Source: Desulfovibrio sp. (GTDB taxonomy: Bacteria > Desulfobacterota > Desulfovibrionia > Desulfovibrionales > Desulfovibrionaceae). Taken from it: DNA of 36,174 nucleotides. Position numbers and translations under genes: made by a program. The notes beneath the pieces were generated by a model. It saw only the letters and a program-made list of their open reading frames with translations. It was not told where the DNA came from and did no database searches. Positions within the stretch are counted from its first letter, which is position 1. Every line of letters starts with the position of its first letter. This document shows, in pieces, positions 1 through 7,610 of the stretch. The stretch is from positions 1 through 36,174 of the forward strand of contig JAISZT010000021.1 of assembly GCA_031284485.1 (NCBI GenBank), written 5' to 3'.

Positions 1-108
1 AGCGAAACAACCGATTCTCTCTTTGAATCTATACGTACGGCTTTCGAACGGATTACACCTGAAAACGCTCAAGGCTGGTTTGAAAGCTGTGGGTATTTTC
101 AACTTTAA
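1..108 (+). CDS. IS630-family transposase, C-terminal end (cut by window start)
   Basis: Frame 1 is open from the first base to TAA at 106-108 and encodes about 35 residues ending in GWFESCGYFQL. The pattern 'pENAxGWFxxCGY' followed by a stop is the usual C-terminus of IS630-family (Tc1/mariner-like DDE) transposases. Only the tail is present, so activity cannot be judged. The sequence just downstream (TTTAAAATGCT followed by CTAG) has the form of an IS630 right end, since these elements insert at NTAN targets such as CTAG. Other IS630 pieces lie at 4234-4377 and at the right window edge. The family assignment rests on this short C-terminal motif only. Confidence 0.6.
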   Translation, partial: SETTDSLFESIRTAFERITPENAQGWFESCGYFQL

Positions 109-253
109 AATGCTCTAGAGGGTATTACCCATAAAGAAGGTTTCAGTTTCAGAGAACCATTGTCCCGCAACGATTCTAAGGGATAATGGCGCTCTCAACT
201 CAACACACCAGGATTTTAAACAATCTCTAGAGAAAATTCAACCTTAAAATGCT
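98..253. repeat. Duplicated 17-bp IS-end-like sequence with intervening 122 bp
   Basis: TTCAACTTTAAAATGCT at 98-114 recurs with one mismatch at 237-253. The first copy overlaps the transposase stop and is followed by CTCTAGAG (113-120). A second CTCTAGAG occurs at 225-232, just before the second copy. This looks like two right ends of the same or related IS630 elements left by successive insertions. The 122 bases between them show no coding sequence I can recognise, apart from a small GGGTA-T-TACCC palindrome at 120-130. Confidence 0.45.
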
Positions 254-261
254 GTAAAAAC

Positions 262-453
262 ACAAGCGGTCAGGCGACACGAGTCGAAAAAGGTGACCGC
301 TTTGTTGAACACATTCTCAGTTTGCGCCAGACTTGCCGATTGCGGGGCAAAAGGGTATACCCAGTCCTCGTCGATGCCATGCAGGCCTTCTTGCGTGGAA
401 TTGAGCCCGACTTGGCATGGATTCATGATATAAAACTTGCTGCCACCCCGTGA
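262..453 (+). pseudogene. IS66-family transposase, C-terminal remnant
   Basis: A frame of 63 codons ending at TGA 451-453 contains EKGDRFVEHILSLRQTCRL, then YPVLVDAMQAF and PDLAWI. These match the C-terminal region of IS66-family transposases (TnpC), where a 'sexGxRfvErIlslreTCR' segment follows the last catalytic region. No start codon or upstream transposase domain is present. The frame begins right after the second IS630-end-like repeat (237-253), so the gene was probably interrupted there. The catalytic domain is missing and the fragment must be non-functional. Together with feature 1-108 it shows that the left flank of the YtfQ/kinase pair is built of IS debris. Confidence 0.55.
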
Positions 454-498
454 GCGCTTACTGGGGCCCACCCCTCTCAAACCATAAAGGAAGTTTTG

Positions 499-1494
499 AT
501 GAACAAAGCAACACTCTTCTTCCGCATAGCGTTCCTTGTGCTTACGCTCGCATCCTGTAGTGAAAACGACACCGGCAAAAAAAAAGAAATGACCCGGAAC
601 GCGACGAATCTGGTAGTCGTCGGCTTTTCGCAGGTCGGCGCGGAGTCCGACTGGCGAAGAGCGAATACCATGTCCATGAAAGAGACTTTCACAGAAGAGA
701 AAGGCTACGGGCTGCTTTTCAGGGATGCGCAACAGAAACAGAGTAACCAGATCGTCGCGATACGGGAGTTCATCCAGAAAAAAGTCGATTATATTGTGCT
801 GGCTCCGGTGACCGAACAGGGATGGGACGAGGTTCTGAGGGATGCCAAAGCCGCGGGCATACCCGTCATCGTAGTTGACCGGATGATTCAGACCTCGGAC
901 GATGAACTGTACACCTGCTGGGTGGGCTCCGACTTCCGCAAGGAGGGCGACACGGCTGTGTTATGGATGGAAAAAACTTTCAGGGACAAAGAGACGCTGA
1001 CAATTGCCCATATGCAGGGAAGCCTGGGATCCTCGGCGCAGATAGGCCGTACTGAAGGGCTCCATGCGGGGGCAAGCAGAAATGCCGGGTGGAAAATTGT
1101 CTTGAGTGATACGGGTGACTTCACCCAAGTGCGGGGTAAGGAGGTTATGGAGCGTTTTCTTAGTGAATTCCGTGAAATAGATGTGCTTTACTGCGAAAAT
1201 GACAATATGGCCTTCGGCGCCATGCAGGCCATGGAGAATGCGCATATACAGTACGGTTCGAACGGGGGGGTAACGATCATTTCTTTCGACGCGACGCACG
1301 CGGGATTGGAGGCGACACGTGCGGGAAAAATAAGCTTCAATGTGGAATGCAACCCGCTGCACGGGCCCCGTGTGGAAAAAATTATCCGGCAGATGCTGAA
1401 CGGAGAGACGCCCAACAAGATTTCCTATGTGGACGAGATCGCTTTCGACGCGGCGACGATTACGCAGGAGGCAATAGACAGGCGCGGGTACTGA
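499..1494 (+). CDS. Periplasmic sugar-binding lipoprotein, YtfQ-like
   Basis: Predicted substrate-binding protein of the ribose/galactofuranose type (Peripla_BP_4 fold), 331 residues. ATG 499 is preferred over the TTG directly before it because AAAGGAAG lies at a normal distance. The N-terminus is a lipoprotein signal with lipobox LASC (LTLASCSEND), so the mature protein is lipid-anchored. Segments VVVGFSQVGAESDWRRA, DAQQKQSNQIVAIREFI and IVLAPVTEQGWDEVL closely follow E. coli YtfQ, a galactofuranose-binding protein. No ABC permease or ATPase lies nearby. Instead a hybrid histidine kinase starts 76 bp downstream on the same strand, so the likely role is to present a bound sugar to that sensor rather than to serve transport. 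The family call is strong; the ligand and the signalling role are inferred. Confidence 0.85.
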   Translation: MNKATLFFRIAFLVLTLASCSENDTGKKKEMTRNATNLVVVGFSQVGAESDWRRANTMSMKETFTEEKGYGLLFRDAQQKQSNQIVAIREFIQKKVDYIVLAPVTEQGWDEVLRDAKAAGIPVIVVDRMIQTSDDELYTCWVGSDFRKEGDTAVLWMEKTFRDKETLTIAHMQGSLGSSAQIGRTEGLHAGASRNAGWKIVLSDTGDFTQVRGKEVMERFLSEFREIDVLYCENDNMAFGAMQAMENAHIQYGSNGGVTIISFDATHAGLEATRAGKISFNVECNPLHGPRVEKIIRQMLNGETPNKISYVDEIAFDAATITQEAIDRRGY

Positions 1495-1570
1495 TCCCGA
1501 ACCCCGGCTTTTCGGCTCGCTCCACCACTTGAAAAACGGCGTCCGTATCACTAATGAGGAATGTTTTTTC

Positions 1571-4180
1571 ATGAAGGACAGATTTTTCCAGTGGATTATC
1601 CTGGCCGCCGTGCTCGTGTCCGCATCGTTTTTTTCCTTTAGCCTGAATGCTGGAAAAACAGAAAAAGATGCTTCCCTCTATGTCGATTTGATGTCTTCTC
1701 CGGCGTATGTGAAAAGCGGTTTCGAATCGGCATACGCTTCCCTGACCGATCCGGGGCTGACGGAATGGGGCACCGAACTGCCGCCGGATCATGGGAAAAG
1801 CCTGCTCGTACCCGGTTTGAGCGGGGAGCCTCCCCTTGATCCTTCCGAATTTTTGCGTTTCGGCGAACGTACCGTGAGAGAATATACAATTCTTATCCCG
1901 TTCGTGATGCGGGCGGAGATGATTTTACTGCTGTACGACAAAAACAATCCTGTCACGCCGGGATTGTATCTGGCCGGCATCGGTGAAAACTGGGAAATGT
2001 ATATTAACGGAAGTGCCATTGCCAAGAATCTGTATTTGCGGCCAGACGGCGGAATTGCCTCCTTCCGCAGCAAACGCGGAGTCACCATTCCCTTTGACAG
2101 AAGAATTCTTGTCGAAGGGAAAAATTTTCTCGTCATCCGCATTGTGGGCGCTCCCAGCAGCGGTTATACCGGATTATTCCACACCTCCCCCTATTATATC
2201 GGCGACTTTACACGCGTATCCAGCCATGGCGAGAGCCTTCAGGAAGTGGCCCTGTGCGCCGTATACTTTTTTATCGGTCTGTATCACATCCTGTTGTACG
2301 CGCTGCGAAGAACGGATGTGTATAACCTCCTGTGCGGCGCTTTTTCATGCACCGCCGCAATGTACTTTTTCGCGCGGTGCCCGGCCATCTATCGCGTGTT
2401 TGAAAACACGGCGCACGCGCAGCGCATTGAGTTCGCCTCGCTCTACCTGCTTGTATTCATGTTGGCGGCATTTCTGGAGGCGCTCAACGTCGGCAGGCTC
2501 AAGCCGGTCACCATCGCTTACGGCATCTCCAGCATCACGCTCATTGTCCTGCAATGCGTTTTCACCATCTGGTTTGCGAGCGATCTGCTGACGGTATGGC
2601 GCTTCTATGCTTCAGCCTTTTTCCTGTATATAGTGGTCGTTGATATTATATACGCGTACATAAAACAGGTACGGGAACGGCAGGCGCGCCTGCGCGAGAG
2701 CGGGGGCGCGGCCCGCTTCGGGTATTTGTTTTTCAGAGGCATTTGGGAAACGGAACTCGGCAATGTATTTATTTTTATGATGATAAATGTATGTGCGATC
2801 ATTTTTGACATGCTTGATGCGGCTTTTTTCCATAGGGGAATTTTTCTTACACGGCTCAGTTGCTTTGCATTCATGTGTAGCATGGTCTTCACGCTTGCCC
2901 GCAAGTACGCCAATCTCTTTGCGCGGACAGCGCGGATGAACGACGAACTTGAAGAGACGGTGAGGCTGCGCACCAGTCAACTCGAGTCCCAGGTATTGAT
3001 TGCGGAAGCCGCCTCACGGGCGAAGGGCGGCTTTCTCGCGAACATGAGCCACGAAATCAGGACGCCCCTGAACGCGGTCATTGGCATGGCGAAGATAGGC
3101 GCGCAGGCCGGTGAACTCGCCCAAAAGGACTACGCGTTCAAGCGCATCGGGGAGGCATCGGATCATCTACTCGGCATTATTAACGATATTCTGGATATTT
3201 CCAAGATTGAAGCCGGCAAATTTGAACTGTCGGAAAGTCGTTTCCGGGTGAGGGATATTGTTTCAAGCGTAAAGAACGTTATGCGTTTTAAATCCGATGA
3301 AAAGGCTCAGGAATTCAGCGCCCATGTTGCGGCTGATGTGCCGGAGGTCGTGCTTGGCGACAAAATACGTCTTATGCAGGTACTCACGAATCTCGTGGGC
3401 AATGCGATCAAATTCACGCCGGAAAAAGGCCGCGTCACCTTGTCAGCGACCTTTGACGGAGAAGTGGACGGGCTGTTCGCGGTACGGTTTCAGGTGCAGG
3501 ACTCGGGCATCGGCATAACACCGGAACAGAAAGCAAAGTTATTCAAGCCATTCCAGCAGGCTGACAGCAACACAACGCGCAAATATGGAGGCACTGGCCT
3601 CGGGCTTGCGCTCTCCAAAGAAATTGTCGAACTGATGGGCGGTGAAATCTGGGTGGAGTCAACATTTGGACAGGGGGCGGTTTTCGGTTTTACCGTCAAG
3701 GTCCGGCGCACGGATTCTTCGCCTGTGGAGGAGGACGAGACAGCCGCTGAGGAAGGGTTGAAGGCTGGCGAGTTTGAGGGCCGTGTTATTCTTCTGGCGG
3801 ATGACGTGGAAATAAACCGCGAGATTGTGATGGCTTCGCTCGAACTGTCGGGCGTTATCATCGAATGCGCCGAGAACGGCCGGAAAGCGGCGGAGATGTT
3901 TGAAGAGTCGCCAGTCCGTTACGATCTTGTCCTGATGGACCTGCAAATGCCGGAGCTGGACGGGTATGAGGCCACAAAGCGCATCCGGAGCGGGCAAAGC
4001 CGGGAGGCCGCGCAGGTGCCGATAATCGCGATGACCGCCAACGTATTTCAGGATGATATAGAGCGTTCCCTGGCCTGCGGGATGAACGAACATCTGGGCA
4101 AGCCCATCAGGTTGGACGCCATGCTGGGCGTCTTGCGGAAATATCTCAAGAAAAACAGTCAAAAATCGTTCAGAAACTGA
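1571..4180 (+). CDS. Membrane hybrid sensor histidine kinase with C-terminal receiver
   Basis: ATG 1571 is chosen over an in-frame TTG at 1529 because GAGGA lies about 12 bases upstream and the protein then opens with a signal-anchor helix (residues about 8-27). Of 869 residues, about 30-225 form an extracytoplasmic domain and about 230-450 hold several hydrophobic helices, resembling the 7TMR-DISM architecture. A short coiled coil leads to HisKA (FLANMSHEIRTPLNAVIG, phospho-acceptor His494) and HATPase_c (N box NLVGNAIKF, G1 DSGIGI, G2 GTGLGLAL). The C-terminal receiver has LVLMDLQMPELDG with Asp790. No DNA-binding output is fused, so a separate phosphotransfer partner or regulator is needed and none lies in the window. 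The upstream YtfQ-like lipoprotein is the obvious candidate ligand donor. Confidence 0.9.
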   Translation: MKDRFFQWIILAAVLVSASFFSFSLNAGKTEKDASLYVDLMSSPAYVKSGFESAYASLTDPGLTEWGTELPPDHGKSLLVPGLSGEPPLDPSEFLRFGERTVREYTILIPFVMRAEMILLLYDKNNPVTPGLYLAGIGENWEMYINGSAIAKNLYLRPDGGIASFRSKRGVTIPFDRRILVEGKNFLVIRIVGAPSSGYTGLFHTSPYYIGDFTRVSSHGESLQEVALCAVYFFIGLYHILLYALRRTDVYNLLCGAFSCTAAMYFFARCPAIYRVFENTAHAQRIEFASLYLLVFMLAAFLEALNVGRLKPVTIAYGISSITLIVLQCVFTIWFASDLLTVWRFYASAFFLYIVVVDIIYAYIKQVRERQARLRESGGAARFGYLFFRGIWETELGNVFIFMMINVCAIIFDMLDAAFFHRGIFLTRLSCFAFMCSMVFTLARKYANLFARTARMNDELEETVRLRTSQLESQVLIAEAASRAKGGFLANMSHEIRTPLNAVIGMAKIGAQAGELAQKDYAFKRIGEASDHLLGIINDILDISKIEAGKFELSESRFRVRDIVSSVKNVMRFKSDEKAQEFSAHVAADVPEVVLGDKIRLMQVLTNLVGNAIKFTPEKGRVTLSATFDGEVDGLFAVRFQVQDSGIGITPEQKAKLFKPFQQADSNTTRKYGGTGLGLALSKEIVELMGGEIWVESTFGQGAVFGFTVKVRRTDSSPVEEDETAAEEGLKAGEFEGRVILLADDVEINREIVMASLELSGVIIECAENGRKAAEMFEESPVRYDLVLMDLQMPELDGYEATKRIRSGQSREAAQVPIIAMTANVFQDDIERSLACGMNEHLGKPIRLDAMLGVLRKYLKKNSQKSFRN

Positions 4181-4192
4181 CGGATGCGCACA

Positions 4193-4209
4193 GGCGGGCT
4201 CCGCCCGCC
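4193..4209. terminator. Short GC-rich hairpin after the kinase gene
   Basis: GGCGGGC and GCCCGCC (7-bp arms, 3-base loop) start 13 bases after the kinase stop codon. The following bases are GTTAAAAAC, without a T run, so it would be a poor intrinsic terminator for the plus strand. Read on the minus strand a T run precedes rather than follows the stem. Confidence 0.35.
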
Positions 4210-4233
4210 GTTAAAAACGCATCTCAAGCGTGA

Positions 4234-4377
4234 TCTGCTCCAGAGCACTTTCACTTGGTATTCACCGACGAATCTTCCGCAAAGACGGATAGATGCAAGC
4301 TCTATGGCCGCACCGAACGCGGAGAGAGATGTCACGGTACGGCTCATGCATCATGGACGACGACAACGATGATTTCC
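4234..4377 (+). pseudogene. IS630-family transposase, internal fragment
   Basis: After an in-frame TGA (4231-4233) the frame reads PEHFHLVFTDESSAKTD, KLYGRTERGERCHG and SWTTTTMISS. This is the region of IS630 transposases around the second catalytic aspartate ('lvFxDE.sakT', then 'LyGrap.G.Rch', 'hW.tTTMiss'). About 48 codons remain, both transposase ends are missing, and recognisable similarity stops near 4377. The fragment has landed in, or lies against, phage-type genes on the opposite strand (next two entries). Confidence 0.65.
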
Positions 4378-4493
4378 TCCAGTCTTGCCTCCACAGTGGC
4401 AAGCCGTTCCCCGAAGCGCAGGCCGAGGCTGTCGATTTTCTCCTCAATCTTGGCCAGACGTTCGTAAATCTCGCGGTTCATATCGTCCGTCAT
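4344..4493 (-). CDS. 49-residue coiled-coil protein, phage XhlA-like, probably 3'-truncated
   Basis: The minus strand encodes MTDDMNREIYERLAKIEEKI and then heptad-rich sequence (LATVEARLEE), a pattern seen in small XhlA/holin-accessory proteins of phage lysis cassettes. AAAGGGG stands at a usual ribosome-binding distance. The start codon overlaps the stop of an upstream holin-like fragment in an ATGA arrangement, as in lysis operons. The last residues (VVVVHDA) are encoded by the antisense of the IS630 fragment, so the natural C-terminus, normally a membrane helix, was probably lost to that insertion. Likely a remnant without function. Confidence 0.5.
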   Translation of the reverse strand: MTDDMNREIYERLAKIEEKIDSLGLRFGERLATVEARLEEIIVVVVHDA

Positions 4494-4567
4494 CGCGCCA
4501 CCCCTTTCCATTTTTCAATGGTGCGCAACCCTCCGATGCCGAGCATGCCGAAAACCAGTTCCCTCGG
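4490..4567 (-). pseudogene. Phage holin-like protein, C-terminal remnant
   Basis: Between an in-frame stop at 4568-4570 and TGA at 4490-4492 the minus strand encodes about 25 residues: LVFGMLGIGGLRTIEKWKG then VAR. A hydrophobic stretch followed by GGLRTxEKxKGVA is typical of the C-terminus of three-TM phage holins. It directly precedes the XhlA-like ORF with overlapping ATGA. The N-terminal membrane segments are missing. This is a relic of a prophage lysis cassette. The assignment depends on one short motif. Confidence 0.5.
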
Positions 4568-4662
4568 TCAATTCATGTGCTACCTACATCGGTCATATCA
4601 TTTGCTCGCGACATGTGTCAGATTTTTTGTTGCCAAAAAAAGAAAGCCGGTCTATGATGACA

Positions 4663-4695
4663 CGAATTTAATATTCGTAATACCGATATCCGAAT
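4663..4695. promoter_or_regulatory. Alternating CGAAT/ATTCG motifs upstream of the metal-uptake operon
   Basis: CGAAT (4663-4667), ATTCG (4673-4677) and CGAAT (4691-4695) form an inverted repeat with a 5-base spacer plus an extra half-site. They lie about 65-100 bp upstream of the candidate -10 element at 4760. They could be a second regulator site for the TonB-receptor operon. No specific factor is recognised, and short AT-rich motifs arise easily by chance. Confidence 0.25.
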
Positions 4696-4759
4696 AACCA
4701 CTTTTGTTTGGAAGGGTTTGTTTCTGAAAGTGGGGGAGGATGGAGGGAGCGGGGGAGTT

Positions 4760-4798
4760 TATACTTAAATGGTAGCATGAAATTAAAATTCATGTTAC
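4760..4798 (+). promoter_or_regulatory. Promoter -10 element and palindromic operator of the TonB-receptor operon
   Basis: TATACT at 4760-4765 is a good -10 hexamer; no convincing -35 was found. Immediately downstream, where transcription would start, GTAGCATGAA (4772-4781) and TTCATGTTAC (4789-4798) form an inverted repeat with 10-bp arms, one mismatch and a 7-base spacer. The ribosome site GGAAAGGA (4803-4810) follows directly. A 27-bp palindrome covering the start site is the expected position for a metal-responsive repressor such as a Fur, Zur, NikR or DtxR relative. I could not match the arms to a known consensus, so the regulator and metal are open. Confidence 0.5.
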
Positions 4799-4814
4799 GA
4801 ATGGAAAGGAGCGT

Positions 4815-6965
4815 ATGGCCATGCAAAAGTACATTACGGCGTCTGTTCTTATATTTTTTCAATTAAGTTTGGCGGTAATGCCCGTCTGCGCCCAGGGAAA
4901 CGCGCCCGCCGGGGAACCGCCGGCCGAAAATAAGGGACTGACCGGCGGACTTACCCAGGGTTCCTTGACCGCCTACACCCTGCCGCCGGTTACCGTCTAC
5001 GGCGTGGCCGACCAGCCGCCCGCAACGCCGGTGACCACCCGTTTCGGCACCCAGTTCAACGTGGTGACCGAAGAGCAGATAGCCCGGCAGAACTCCATTG
5101 ACTTTTACGATGCCCTGCGCAACGTTCCCGGCGTGATATTTCAGAAAAAGAACATCATCGGCGGCCAGACCAGCCACAGCCTCTATATCCGCGGCCGCGG
5201 GGCCAGCCATCCCAGCCCCGATCTGCAAATTCTTTTTGACGACGTGCCCCGTAGCGGCGCGCTCTTCGGGCAGGCCCTGGCCGACGGCATACCCGTATTC
5301 GCCCTAGGCGGCATGGAAATATACAAATACCCCCAGCCTTCCCGCTTTGGCTCCGGCTACGGCATGGTCAACTTCATCCCCAAGTACATGACCGAGGAGG
5401 GCTATGAACTCAGGCTCGGCTTTGAAGGCGGCTCCTACGGCACCTTTGTCGAAAATGTCGGCATGGGTGCGAAAAAAGAGCAGTTCGACGTCTACGCGGC
5501 CCAAAGCCGCGCCTGGACGGCCGGCAACGTGGACAATTCCGCCGCCTGGCAGGAGAGCTGGTACATCAACCTGGGAGCGCAGCTCTTTGACAACTGGAGC
5601 CTGCGGGTCATGAGCAACTATGTGAGCGCCCAGACCGAAGGTCCGAACAGCCCTCTCACCGGGGGACTCCCCGCCAACGGCGGTCGCTTTGACGACCGGT
5701 ATGACACGTATTCCTCTCTGACCACGCTGACCCTGCGCAATGATTACGAACAGGCCTCAGGCTTTCTGAAGGGCTATTACAACGACACCAACTTCTTCCT
5801 CCGGGGCGAAGGAAATGCTGCCGGCAGCATCTTTCAGCACCGGGACCGGGATTCCAGACAGCACATCATTCTTTACGGCCTGCGTGGACGGGAAACCTTT
5901 TCCGTCTGGCAGGGCAGCGAAATAGTGGCCGGCTTTGATCTGGATATGACCCGGCTGGAAAATCGTCAGGTTGACAGACAGGGCGGACGCACCACCACAA
6001 CCTGGGAATTTCCCGATCAGACCCTGTTTTCCCCCTATCTGGCCATAAGCCAGATGTTCGGCTCGGACGACGGCTTTCACGTCATTCCCTCGGCCGGCCT
6101 GCGCGTTTACAGCCATAATCTCTTTTCCGATCAGGCCGCTCCTCAGGCCGGTCTGGTGCTGGGCTACGGCAACACGGATATAAATGTCAACTACGCGCGG
6201 GGCGTCAACTATCCAAGCCCGGTCGTCCTGCAAGGTTTTCTTGGAAATAACTCCCTGCCTTCAAGCCTTGACACCAAGGACATCCGGCCCGAAGTGGTGG
6301 ATCACTACGAAATCGGGCTGACCCATACCCAACCCGGCCTGTTCACCCTCGGCGGCACCTATTTTCATGACAACGGCAGAAACCGCACCAGGGCCTATAT
6401 GTTTGGTCCCGCGCCGAATCCATCCTTTTTCAACACTTCCAGCACTTCCAGATATACGATATGGGGCGTGGAATTGAGCGGCAGCCTTACCCCGACGGAG
6501 GGGCTGGAGTTTTTTGCCGGGGCCACCTGGCTGCGCGTCCGGGCAACCGGAGACAACGGCCTGACCAGAGACAAAATGCCCTATACCCCGAATTTCACCT
6601 TTCAGGCCGGTTTCAAGTGGGACTTCCTGGAACGCTTTCGTCTGAGCGGCGATTATCAGCATATTCAGGGCATGTACCAGGGCACGCCCGTTCGGACTGC
6701 GGCCACCGTCAACCCACAATCCAATTTTGAAAGATTGGGCAACAAGGACAAACTTCCGGATGCCGACATTGTCAATCTGCGTCTGGACTACATGTTCAAC
6801 TGCGATCCCTGGCATCTGGAAGAAGGGAAGATTTTCATCGCCGTCAACAACGTGTTTAACAACCAGTACGCCTACGCGCTGGACTACAACGCCGCTACCG
6901 GCGCCAAGGACTACTACTACATGCCCGGAACGACCTTTATGGCCGGGTTTGAGGTGAAATTCTGA
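4815..6965 (+). CDS. TonB-dependent outer-membrane receptor
   Basis: 716 residues with a Sec signal peptide ending near VMPVCAQ, a TonB-box-like segment (PPVTVYGVA, about residue 57), a plug domain (EEQIARQNSIDFYDALRNV, then SLYIRGRG) and a long beta-barrel with alternating aromatic strands ending in the typical C-terminal Phe (MAGFEVKF). It is the first gene of an operon: a methyltransferase gene starts 18 bp after its stop, followed by an ABC importer and a TonB protein. It should bring a metal chelate or metallophore across the outer membrane using energy from the TonB at 10078. ATG 4815 has GGAAAGGA upstream; ATG 4821 is an alternative. The ligand cannot be read from the sequence. Confidence 0.92.
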   Translation: MAMQKYITASVLIFFQLSLAVMPVCAQGNAPAGEPPAENKGLTGGLTQGSLTAYTLPPVTVYGVADQPPATPVTTRFGTQFNVVTEEQIARQNSIDFYDALRNVPGVIFQKKNIIGGQTSHSLYIRGRGASHPSPDLQILFDDVPRSGALFGQALADGIPVFALGGMEIYKYPQPSRFGSGYGMVNFIPKYMTEEGYELRLGFEGGSYGTFVENVGMGAKKEQFDVYAAQSRAWTAGNVDNSAAWQESWYINLGAQLFDNWSLRVMSNYVSAQTEGPNSPLTGGLPANGGRFDDRYDTYSSLTTLTLRNDYEQASGFLKGYYNDTNFFLRGEGNAAGSIFQHRDRDSRQHIILYGLRGRETFSVWQGSEIVAGFDLDMTRLENRQVDRQGGRTTTTWEFPDQTLFSPYLAISQMFGSDDGFHVIPSAGLRVYSHNLFSDQAAPQAGLVLGYGNTDINVNYARGVNYPSPVVLQGFLGNNSLPSSLDTKDIRPEVVDHYEIGLTHTQPGLFTLGGTYFHDNGRNRTRAYMFGPAPNPSFFNTSSTSRYTIWGVELSGSLTPTEGLEFFAGATWLRVRATGDNGLTRDKMPYTPNFTFQAGFKWDFLERFRLSGDYQHIQGMYQGTPVRTAATVNPQSNFERLGNKDKLPDADIVNLRLDYMFNCDPWHLEEGKIFIAVNNVFNNQYAYALDYNAATGAKDYYYMPGTTFMAGFEVKF

Positions 6966-6983
6966 TTTTGCCGGGGGATATGC

Positions 6984-7610
6984 ATGTTGATGGAATCAGA
7001 ACAGGATCGCCGCCGTTGCGAGTTTTTTGACCAGGCGGCCGAAGGTTGGGAAAAACGCAATTATCCCCCGGATGTCATGGCGGCCACAGAAACACTGATA
7101 TCCGCCCTGCCTTTGTGCGAGGGGATGACCATTCTGGACGCGGGCTGCGGCTGCGGGATATTGGCGCCCATTCTGCGCAGGCTCGCCGGAGCAAAAGCGC
7201 GCCTCATCGCGCTGGACGCTTCGGCGGCCATGCTTGCGGGCGTCGCGGCCAAAGACCCTCAGGCCGTCGCGCTGCTCGCGCGGGCGGAAAACATCCCCCT
7301 GCTTGACGAGTATGTGGACATGGTTGTCTGTTTTTCCGCCTTTCCCCACTTCAGCGACCATCCCGCCGTCGCGCGGGAATTTTACCGGGTGCTCAGGCCG
7401 GGCGGCACGGCCCATGTGCTGCATCTGGCGTCGAGGGAGATGATCAACCGCCACCACGACGGGCATCGCGCCGTGCGCGGGGATTATTTGCCGGAAAAAG
7501 CCGCCATGCGGGATATGTTTATGGCGGCCGGTTTTTCCTCCGTCACCCATGATGAAAAACCGGAACAATACAGCTTTGCCGCTGAAAAAAGCGAGGCGTC
7601 CAATGGATAA
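6984..7610 (+). CDS. Class I SAM-dependent methyltransferase
   Basis: 208 residues with motif I LDAGCGCGILAPIL (SAM-binding glycine loop), an acidic residue at the end of beta-2 (IALDASAAML) and the post-motif segments AENIPLLDEYVDMVVC and REFYRVLRPGG. This is the UbiE/Methyltransf_11 type that modifies small molecules. GGGGGA precedes ATG 6984. The gene sits between the TonB receptor and the binding protein, and its end overlaps the next start by 8 bp, so it is co-expressed with the importer. It may modify an imported metallophore or release the metal, or act on a metal-chelating metabolite. This role is inferred from position alone, since the fold does not reveal the substrate. Confidence 0.85.
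   Translation: MLMESEQDRRRCEFFDQAAEGWEKRNYPPDVMAATETLISALPLCEGMTILDAGCGCGILAPILRRLAGAKARLIALDASAAMLAGVAAKDPQAVALLARAENIPLLDEYVDMVVCFSAFPHFSDHPAVAREFYRVLRPGGTAHVLHLASREMINRHHDGHRAVRGDYLPEKAAMRDMFMAAGFSSVTHDEKPEQYSFAAEKSEASNG

Noticed and set aside
4500..4814. Cobalamin or other riboswitch upstream of the TonB-dependent receptor
   Set aside because: No B12-box-like sequence or other known aptamer core was found; the space is taken up by phage remnants, a -10 element and a palindrome.
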